Shown one piece after another: positions 1 to 4,826 of a stretch of DNA of 7,352 nucleotides (the stretch's first letter is position 1; every line of letters begins with the position of its first letter). The position numbers and the translations under genes were made by a program. The DNA comes from Nanogingivalis sp963545035 (lineage in GTDB: Bacteria; Patescibacteriota; Saccharimonadia; Saccharimonadales; Saccharimonadaceae): positions 1-7,352 of the forward strand of contig CAUUHU010000027.1 of assembly GCA_963545035.1 (NCBI GenBank). Direction: 5' to 3'. The notes under the pieces were generated by a model. It searched no databases and had not been told where the DNA came from. It worked only from the letters and a program-made list of their open reading frames with translations.

Positions 1-266
1 GTGAAAATTCGAACGGCTCAAACAGTTCGACAAGTACATCTGGCGAAAGTTCGAAACGACGCAAACCGCAAGGAATGGGTGGCTCAATGGGCGAAATGAT
101 GGGAACTATGGGTGGTTCGGCTGAAATCGACAAGCTCGACATCAAACAAAGCCCAGCCGACATCGCAAAACTTGGCGGAATCGCAATTCTCATCACGTTT
201 ATCTCAACAATTTTGGCAAGTATTAGTATCGTTAAACTTAAACCAAAAGAAATTTTAACAAATTAG
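1..266 (+). CDS. ABC transporter permease, FtsX/MacB type (C-terminal end only)
   Basis: This is the 3' end of a gene entering from the left edge; the first whole codon is at base 3 and the TAG stop is at 264-266, leaving 87 codons. The fragment begins with a Ser/Asn-rich stretch ending in a basic KRRKPQ. A Gly/Met-rich segment follows, with five Met between codons 25 and 36, then a short polar segment. One hydrophobic helix (about codons 57-79) and a short tail, KPKEILTN, close the protein. A last membrane helix followed by a short 'xxPxEIL' tail is typical of FtsX/MacB permeases, which work with a LolD-like ATPase; that ATPase is the next gene, 7 bases away. By family topology the Ser/Met-rich part should lie in the outward-facing loop before the last helix. 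An internal ATG at 75 is not a credible start because the frame is open to the window edge. The substrate cannot be told. Confidence 0.8.
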   Translation, partial: ENSNGSNSSTSTSGESSKRRKPQGMGGSMGEMMGTMGGSAEIDKLDIKQSPADIAKLGGIAILITFISTILASISIVKLKPKEILTN

Positions 267-270
267 GAGG
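265..270 (+). promoter_or_regulatory. Shine-Dalgarno AGGAGG overlapping the permease stop
   Basis: A perfect AGGAGG begins inside the TAG stop of the permease gene and ends 3 bases before the ATG at 274. The spacing is short but the match is the strongest SD in the window. It fixes the ATPase start and points to translational coupling within a permease-ATPase operon. Confidence 0.8.
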
Positions 271-273
271 CGA

Positions 274-933
274 ATGTTAGAAGTAGAAAATCTAAGTTAT
301 TGGTACCAAAATCAGGACGATTTCCTTTTCGAAAACGAGAATCTACAGTTCGAAAAAGGTAAGGTTTATGCAATTTTGGGTCAATCGGGGAGCGGGAAAA
401 CCACTTTTCTCTCGCTCCTGGCGGGGCTAGATACCCCAAAAGAAGGAAAAATTAAACTAAACGGTAAAACGATTGAAAAGATTGGCTTAACGAACTTTCG
501 AAAAAGCAAAGTTTCTACAATTTTTCAAGCGTACAACCTTTTACCTTACATGACCGCACGGCAAAATGTGCAAACCGCGCTGGAAATTTCAGGCAAAAAT
601 TCAGCAAAAAATATTGAAAGCCTTTTTGAAGAAGCGGGAATTTCGAAAGATTTGATCGATAAACCTGTTTCGCGACTTTCGGGAGGACAGCAACAGCGCG
701 TTGCGATTGTGCGCGCGCTAGCAACCGGCAACGAGATTATTATTGCCGATGAGCCAACCGGAAATCTTGACGAAAAAACTACTGGCGAAATTGTAAAAAT
801 CTTTAAAAAAATCGCGCACCAAAATGATAAAATCGTAATTATCGTGACACATGAACGCGAAGTTGCGGCAGAATCAGATGTGGTTTTTGAACTCAAAAAA
901 CGCAAATTCAACAAAGTTGAGGCTATTGCATAA
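274..933 (+). CDS. ABC transporter ATP-binding protein, LolD/MacB-like
   Basis: This is a complete 219-residue nucleotide-binding subunit that would drive the upstream FtsX/MacB-type permease from the cytoplasmic face of the membrane. All catalytic motifs are intact: Walker A GQSGSGKTT (36-44), Q-loop Gln85, signature LSGGQQQR (135-142), Walker B IIIADE with catalytic Glu160, D-loop NLD (164-166) and switch His193. Length and the ADEPTGNLD block match the LolD/FtsE/MacB/HisP-like ATPases that pair with MacB-fold permeases. In that family, members extract lipoproteins, export peptides or drugs, or regulate wall hydrolases; the sequence does not say which applies here. In a monoderm-like CPR cell, lipoprotein sorting to an outer membrane is unlikely, so peptide or drug export or surface sensing is more plausible (inference). 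The start is set by the AGGAGG at 265-270. Two hairpins follow the gene. Confidence 0.93.
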   Translation: MLEVENLSYWYQNQDDFLFENENLQFEKGKVYAILGQSGSGKTTFLSLLAGLDTPKEGKIKLNGKTIEKIGLTNFRKSKVSTIFQAYNLLPYMTARQNVQTALEISGKNSAKNIESLFEEAGISKDLIDKPVSRLSGGQQQRVAIVRALATGNEIIIADEPTGNLDEKTTGEIVKIFKKIAHQNDKIVIIVTHEREVAAESDVVFELKKRKFNKVEAIA

Positions 934-938
934 AAAAC

Positions 939-983
939 ACTTTCGAAATCTTCAACCCACCCCTCAATAAAGATTTCGAAAGT
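939..983 (+). other. Perfect 14-bp inverted repeat with C-rich 17-nt loop
   Basis: ACTTTCGAAATCTT at 939-952 is followed by its exact reverse complement at 970-983. The 17-base loop (953-969) contains CAACCCACCCCTC. Both arms carry TTCGAA. A-runs flank the hairpin on the + strand, so it has no U-tract as a + strand terminator. Read on the - strand it is followed by GTTTTTT and would resemble an intrinsic terminator, although no - strand gene is visible. It could be a 3'-end stabiliser, a processed 3'UTR RNA or a bidirectional transcription block. Confidence 0.6.
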
Positions 984-1013
984 AAAAAACTAAATAAAAC
1001 TCATTTTCTCCAC

Positions 1014-1050
1014 TAAAAGCTCGAATCTAAAAGGTTCGAGCTTTTATTTG
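1014..1050 (+). terminator. Intrinsic terminator of the ABC operon
   Basis: The arms TAAAAGCTCGAA (1014-1025) and TTCGAGCTTTTA (1035-1046) form a 12-bp perfect stem with a 9-base loop, followed by TTTG. The A-rich 5' side and U-rich 3' side make it look bidirectional. It lies about 80 bases after the ATPase stop, and its tail runs into the -35 box of the topA promoter. Confidence 0.75.
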
Positions 1051-1076
1051 CACAAAATTATTCAAAGTGGTAAAAT
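1048..1076 (+). promoter_or_regulatory. topA promoter, extended -10
   Basis: TTGCAC (1048-1053) and TAAAAT (1071-1076) are separated by 17 bases, with the extended -10 dinucleotide TG at 1068-1069. The predicted start point, about 7 bases past the -10, is near 1083, only some 5 bases before the topA ATG. This implies a leaderless or nearly leaderless mRNA. There is no Shine-Dalgarno in the few bases upstream of the ATG. Confidence 0.6.
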
Positions 1077-1087
1077 ATATTAAGCTT

Positions 1088-3466
1088 ATGAAGAATTTAG
1101 TAATCGTAGAGAGCCCGGCCAAGGCGAAAACTATCGAAAAATACCTCGGTAAAGATTTTACAGTAATGTCCAGCGTTGGACACATTCGCCAAATTGCTAA
1201 AAAAAATAAAGCCGGCGGGCGACCAATTGAAACAAATAATAAATATAAAATTACTTTTGAAGTTGATCCAGGCAAAAAGAAAGTTGTGAGCGAACTTCAA
1301 AAGGCCGTAAAAGCGGCTGATGAAATTTGGCTCGCAACCGATGAAGACCGCGAAGGGGAAGCGATTGCTTGGCACCTTTGCGACGTCTTAAAATTGAATC
1401 CCGAAACAACCAAGCGGATCGTTTTTCACGAAATTACAAAATCCGCAATCGAGAATGCAATTAAAAATCCACGAAAAATCGATATGAAAATGGTCGAAGC
1501 TCAACAAACTCGCCAAACTTTGGATTGGCTAGTTGGTTTTGATTTGAGCCCAGTTGTATGGCGAAAAGTCCCGGGCGGAAAAAGTGCTGGTCGTGTGCAA
1601 AGCCCAGCGGTAAGACTACTCGTAGAACGCGAGCGTGAAATTGAAAAATTTGGCGCAAAAAGTTCGTTTAAAATTACGGGCGAATTTATCGTGCCAAATT
1701 CTGGTGAAATTCTAAAAGCTGAACTTAATAAAAAATTCGAAACCGAAAAATCCGCAACCGATTTTCTCGAAAGTCTAAAAACGGCGAATTTTAAAGTTGC
1801 AAGCGTTTCGAAAACTCCTGGCACCCGCAACCCGAGCGCGCCTTTTACAACCTCAACACTTCAACAAGAAGCTAACGCAAGGCTCGGTTTTTCAGCCAAA
1901 AGCACAATGGCGGCGGCACAAAAACTTTACCAATCTGGTAAAATTACCTACATGCGAACCGACAGCGTAAATTTGAGTAGTTTTGCGATTGCTTCAAGTG
2001 CGGATTTTATTAAGAAAAAATTTGGCGAAAAGTATCATAAAGCACGAAAATTTGCTACAAAATCAGCCGGAGCACAAGAGGCTCACGAAGCCATTCGACC
2101 AACCGGGATTGAAAACGAAAAAGTTTCTACGAGCCAAGATTTACAGAAAATCTATACATTAATTCGCAACCGAACGCTCGCTAGCCAAATGGCGCCAGCG
2201 CAAATCGAAAAAACCACTATTAAAATTGAAATTTCGAACCAAGAATATTATTTTGAGGCAAAAGGCGAAGTTGTTGTTTTTGATGGATTCTTAAAAGTTT
2301 ATTCAAGCAGTAAAAAAGACGAATTCTTACCAGAGCTCACCAATGGTGATAATTTGAATTTTAACGAAATTATTGCGAAAGAAGTTTTCTCGCGTCCACC
2401 TGCACGCTATAGCGAAGGCTCGCTCGTGAAAAAACTCGAAGATTTAGGGATTGGTCGACCTTCAACTTATGCCACAATTTTGGATACAATTCAAGCACGC
2501 GGCTACGCTACAAAAGGCGAAGGCGAAGGAAAACCTCGCGATGCAATCCAGATTTCACTTTCGAAAAATGAGATTAACCGAGAAATCGTTCAAGAAAAAA
2601 CTGGCTCCACTAAAGGCAAACTCCTTCCAACGGCAAGCGGAGAAGTTTTAAGCGACTTTTTAAACGACTATTTCAACCAAGTTGTAGACTACGGCTGGAC
2701 GGCAAATCTCGAGAATGACTTCGATAAAATTGCCGTTGGCGATGAAAATCGGCTTGAAGTTCTTGATAACTTTTATAAACCTTTCCATAAATTAATCATG
2801 GAATCCGGCGAAATTGACCGTAATGCCGTAGCACCCGCTCGCGAGCTCGGAACCGACCCAAAAACTGGCCGAAAAGTCTTTGCACGCTTTGGTCGTTTTG
2901 GCCCAATGATTCAGTTGGGCGACAATAAAATTGAAGGTGAAGAAGTTAAATTTGCACCAATGCCTGCTGGCGAAAAAATCGAAACCGTCTCGCTTGAAAA
3001 TGCACTAAAAATGTTCCTTCTTCCACGCTATGTAGGAAAAACCGCCGACGGCAAAGAGATTACTTCGAACATCGGTCAATATGGCCCTTACATTAAGGTT
3101 GAAAATACTTTTGTAAGCATCAAACCGATGTCGCCGTTTGAAATTACCGAAACTGAGGCACAAATGCTTTATGAAGAAAAACTAAAGGCCGACGAGAAGA
3201 AAGTACTTAAAAAGTTTAAAAATGGAATTAAAATTTCTCGTGGTGGATTTGGCCGAAAATATATTGCCGACAATGAAATCAAAGCACTGCTACCAAAAGA
3301 TTTAGATATTGAAAAAATTACTGAAAAACAAGCGAGTGAATTAATTGAAGTTGCAAAATCGCGAAAATCTGGCAAAAAAACCACAACCAGAAAATTAACC
3401 AAACGAAAAACAACTTCGAAAAATACTAAAAAATCCGTTTCGAAAACGAAAAAGTCTGAAAAATAG
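1088..3466 (+). CDS. topA: DNA topoisomerase I (type IA)
   Basis: This 792-residue enzyme relaxes negative supercoils through a 5'-phosphotyrosine break in one strand. The TOPRIM domain starts at once with VIVESPAKAKTI (Glu8) and has the metal-binding DEDREGE motif (Asp85, Asp87, Glu89). The catalytic tyrosine is Tyr288 in ITYMRTDS, with Arg290 beside it, and HEAIRPT (His333) follows. The C-terminal third has no zinc ribbons; only one Cys is present in the protein, in WHLCDVL. It carries instead about three TOPRIM C-terminal-type repeats (near 586-640, 645-700 and 708-750), each with a G(R/Q)(F/Y)GPxI- or GGFGRKYI-like core. A disordered basic tail (758-792, 16 Lys/Arg in 35) ends the protein. 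The ATG at 1088 is preferred because MKNLVIVESPAKAKTI is the usual N-terminus; an upstream in-frame GTG at 1067 lies in the promoter. Two TAG codons stand in tandem at the end. Confidence 0.97.
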   Translation: MKNLVIVESPAKAKTIEKYLGKDFTVMSSVGHIRQIAKKNKAGGRPIETNNKYKITFEVDPGKKKVVSELQKAVKAADEIWLATDEDREGEAIAWHLCDVLKLNPETTKRIVFHEITKSAIENAIKNPRKIDMKMVEAQQTRQTLDWLVGFDLSPVVWRKVPGGKSAGRVQSPAVRLLVEREREIEKFGAKSSFKITGEFIVPNSGEILKAELNKKFETEKSATDFLESLKTANFKVASVSKTPGTRNPSAPFTTSTLQQEANARLGFSAKSTMAAAQKLYQSGKITYMRTDSVNLSSFAIASSADFIKKKFGEKYHKARKFATKSAGAQEAHEAIRPTGIENEKVSTSQDLQKIYTLIRNRTLASQMAPAQIEKTTIKIEISNQEYYFEAKGEVVVFDGFLKVYSSSKKDEFLPELTNGDNLNFNEIIAKEVFSRPPARYSEGSLVKKLEDLGIGRPSTYATILDTIQARGYATKGEGEGKPRDAIQISLSKNEINREIVQEKTGSTKGKLLPTASGEVLSDFLNDYFNQVVDYGWTANLENDFDKIAVGDENRLEVLDNFYKPFHKLIMESGEIDRNAVAPARELGTDPKTGRKVFARFGRFGPMIQLGDNKIEGEEVKFAPMPAGEKIETVSLENALKMFLLPRYVGKTADGKEITSNIGQYGPYIKVENTFVSIKPMSPFEITETEAQMLYEEKLKADEKKVLKKFKNGIKISRGGFGRKYIADNEIKALLPKDLDIEKITEKQASELIEVAKSRKSGKKTTTRKLTKRKTTSKNTKKSVSKTKKSEK

Positions 3467-3496
3467 TAGTTAATATTTTATTGTAAGCGCAAGCAT

Positions 3497-3549
3497 AATG
3501 ACATAAAAGTTTAAAAAATAAATTTTTATGTCATTTTTTATTGTTTTTT
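3497..3549 (+). terminator. Intrinsic terminator of topA
   Basis: The arms AATGACATAAAA (3497-3508) and TTTTATGTCATT (3524-3535) pair perfectly. Inner A-T pairs and one G-U pair extend the stem to about 17 bp with a five-A loop. A long T-tract, broken only by a few bases, runs to 3549. The tail overlaps the upstream part of the next promoter, so termination and re-initiation are packed together. Confidence 0.85.
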
Positions 3550-3567
3550 ACAATTTTGTGGTATAAT
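3541..3567 (+). promoter_or_regulatory. Promoter P1 of the sigma4/HARE-like gene, extended -10
   Basis: A perfect TATAAT lies at 3562-3567, preceded by TG at 3559-3560 (extended -10). The best -35 candidate is TTGTTT at 3541-3546 with a short 15-base spacer. The TTTTTTACA run at 3544-3552 is shared, at the same distance from the -10, with the promoter at 4789-4817. A start near 3574 would give a 5' leader of about 90 bases. Confidence 0.7.
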
Positions 3568-3586
3568 ATAAATAAAGAAGAGATAA

Positions 3587-3619
3587 ATGGTATTGACAAG
3601 TCATAAGTATTATTTATAA
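3587..3619 (+). other. Possible 10-codon leader ORF
   Basis: An ATG at 3587 opens a frame reading MVLTSHKYYL and stops with TAA at 3617-3619, exactly in the middle of the palindrome at 3605-3628. A purine-rich AAGAAGAG lies at 3575-3582, a weak SD match. The position, between promoter P1 and the regulator gene, fits a leader peptide, but in AT-rich DNA a short ORF like this can easily arise by chance. Confidence 0.2.
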
Positions 3620-3620
3620 A
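3593..3620 (+). promoter_or_regulatory. Possible second promoter P2 overlapped by the palindrome
   Basis: A perfect TTGACA at 3593-3598 is followed after 16 bases by TATAAA at 3615-3620. The -10 lies inside the palindrome centred between 3616 and 3617. If P2 is real, a dimeric repressor bound to the palindrome would block it directly. Confidence 0.4.
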
Positions 3621-3628
3621 TAATACTT
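3605..3628 (+). repeat. Perfect 24-nt palindrome in the regulator leader
   Basis: AAGTATTATTTA at 3605-3616 is followed directly by its exact reverse complement at 3617-3628, then CG and five T. Only one G-C pair is present per arm, so as an RNA hairpin or terminator it would be weak. As a DNA operator for a symmetric dimer it is more plausible. It overlaps the -10 of P2 and lies about 36 bases upstream of the gene start. Confidence 0.6.
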
Positions 3629-3655
3629 CGTTTTTATAGTAATATTAATTTTAAC

Positions 3656-3660
3656 AAGGG
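3656..3660 (+). promoter_or_regulatory. Shine-Dalgarno AAGGG for the sigma4/HARE-like gene
   Basis: AAGGG ends 4 bases before the ATG at 3665 and supports that start. This gene thus uses a normal leader and SD, unlike topA before it and the ATPase gene after it. Confidence 0.55.
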
Positions 3661-3664
3661 AATT

Positions 3665-4723
3665 ATGGAACAAGAAAATCAGATTCAGAACGAAAAAGTC
3701 CAATTAATCCAAACGGTTATTTCGAACGCTCTGCAAATTATTGACCAGCCACGAGAACGCGAAATAATTAACCGCCGTTTTGGGCTTGGCGAAAAAAAGC
3801 AAACACTTGAACAAATTGGCGAAAAGCTCGACATTACTCGTGAGCGTGTTCGACAGCTCGAGAAAGCTGCACTTATTCGATTAAAAATTGCCGCCGAAAA
3901 GGGTAATATCGAACATTTAGCCGAAATCGAAAAAAACATTATTCGAAATCTCGCCGAAGTTGGACGAATTTCAAAAACAAAAGAACTCGTTGAAAAAACT
4001 ATTGAATCTGAAGCCGACGATAATCAAATTTTTAATTTTTTATTCATTGCTGAAATTAGCTCAAAATTAGCGCTAGTGCAAGAAAACGATAAATATCGTA
4101 GTGCAATTGCTAATGCCGAATATGGTGATGAACGAAAAATTAAAAAATCAATCGATGAAATTGTCAATATCATCAAAAAGAACAAAAGTCCAATGACATT
4201 GGATCAACTCGACGAACAGTTGAGTTATGAACACCCAAGCCAGATTAATGCAATTGCTGGAATTTCGAAACTTCTTGCAACCCTAAATGGCCTTTGGGGC
4301 TTAGAGAAATGGCCGGCAGTAAATCCGAAAAATATTCGTGATAAAATTTTTGTAATCCTAGAATCTCACAAAGAGCCAATGCATTTTTCAGAAATTGCAG
4401 AAGAAATTCGAAAGAGTGATTTTAGCCGAAAATCCGTTACAACTCAAGCAATTCATAACGAGCTAATCAAAGATAAACGCTTTGTTTTAATTGGTCGCGG
4501 AATTTACGCTCTCGATAGTTGGGGCTTTAAACGCGGAACTGTTGCTGATATTATTACAGCAGTTTTGCGTGAAGCGGGTGAGCCACTTTATCGTGACGAA
4601 ATTGTTAAACGCGTGCTCGAGAAACGCAAAGTTAAAGAAACAACTGTTTTATTAAACCTTCAAAGCAAAAAAGAATTCAAACGCGTTGCGAAAGCAACCT
4701 ACGCTTTAGCAGAAGAAGCTTAA
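3665..4723 (+). CDS. Sigma-70 region 4 / HARE-HTH-like transcription regulator
   Basis: This 352-residue cytoplasmic protein probably acts on RNA polymerase or promoters. Residues 27-80 are a good sigma-70 region 4: QPREREIINRRFGL matches region 4.1, and TLEQIGEKLDITRERVRQLE (47-66) matches the -35-binding helix-turn-helix of 4.2. Regions 1-3 are absent, so it cannot recognise a -10 box as a lone sigma factor. The rest looks like winged-helix modules. A HARE-HTH-like unit resembling RNA polymerase delta (RpoE) spans about 224-287, with EPMHFSEIAEEI and GRGIYALDSWG. Weaker similar units lie near 160-219 and 290-350. The acidic tail of Firmicute delta is missing. Possible roles are a -35-binding co-regulator, one half of a split sigma, or a delta-like polymerase factor; which one is not shown by the sequence. 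The leader holds two promoter candidates and a palindrome, hinting at autoregulation. SD AAGGG supports the ATG. Confidence 0.85.
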   Translation: MEQENQIQNEKVQLIQTVISNALQIIDQPREREIINRRFGLGEKKQTLEQIGEKLDITRERVRQLEKAALIRLKIAAEKGNIEHLAEIEKNIIRNLAEVGRISKTKELVEKTIESEADDNQIFNFLFIAEISSKLALVQENDKYRSAIANAEYGDERKIKKSIDEIVNIIKKNKSPMTLDQLDEQLSYEHPSQINAIAGISKLLATLNGLWGLEKWPAVNPKNIRDKIFVILESHKEPMHFSEIAEEIRKSDFSRKSVTTQAIHNELIKDKRFVLIGRGIYALDSWGFKRGTVADIITAVLREAGEPLYRDEIVKRVLEKRKVKETTVLLNLQSKKEFKRVAKATYALAEEA

Positions 4724-4730
4724 AACAAAT

Positions 4731-4761
4731 AAATCGCTCATTTTGGGCGATTTTCTTTTTT
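4731..4761 (+). terminator. Intrinsic terminator of the sigma4/HARE-like gene
   Basis: AAATCGC (4731-4737) pairs with GCGATTT (4747-4753). One G-U and one C-G pair extend the stem to 9 bp with an ATTTT loop. T-rich TCTTTTTT follows to 4761. It starts 7 bases after the TAA stop. Confidence 0.85.
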
Positions 4762-4788
4762 AAAACCAGAAAAAGCATAACCGCCATC

Positions 4789-4817
4789 TTGATTTTTTTA
4801 CAGTTTTATGCTATTAT
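4789..4817 (+). promoter_or_regulatory. Promoter of the VirD4-like gene, extended -10, leaderless
   Basis: TTGATT (4789-4794) and TATTAT (4812-4817) are separated by 17 bases, with TG at 4809-4810 as an extended -10. The predicted start point, near 4824-4825, is 2-5 bases from the tandem ATGs at 4827 and 4830. No SD precedes them. Bases 4794-4822 match the P1 region 3544-3572 at 24 of 29 positions by hand alignment. Confidence 0.65.
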
Positions 4818-4826
4818 TTAAACACT

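Noticed and set aside
546..914. 122-codon open frame on the - strand
   Set aside because: It is the mirror of the ABC ATPase, whose motifs are all intact on the + strand. No SD or recognisable domain is present.
1031..1045. GGTTCGAG resembling a tRNA T-arm
   Set aside because: There is no acceptor stem, anticodon arm or CCA. The bases are the 3' arm of a terminator hairpin.
1067..1087. In-frame GTG start giving TopA seven extra residues
   Set aside because: The GTG lies within the extended -10 region, and the family N-terminus begins at the ATG at 1088.
2451..2651. 66-codon + strand frame
   Set aside because: It is an out-of-frame shadow inside topA, without an SD or recognisable domain.
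3547..3552. TTTACA as a -35 box for the TATAAT at 3562
   Set aside because: The spacer would be 9 bases, far too short. The same holds for TTTACA at 4797-4802, so it is treated as a separate shared element.
3605..3633. Palindrome plus T-run as a strong intrinsic terminator
   Set aside because: The stem has only one G-C pair, so an operator is the better reading. Attenuation is kept only as an alternative.
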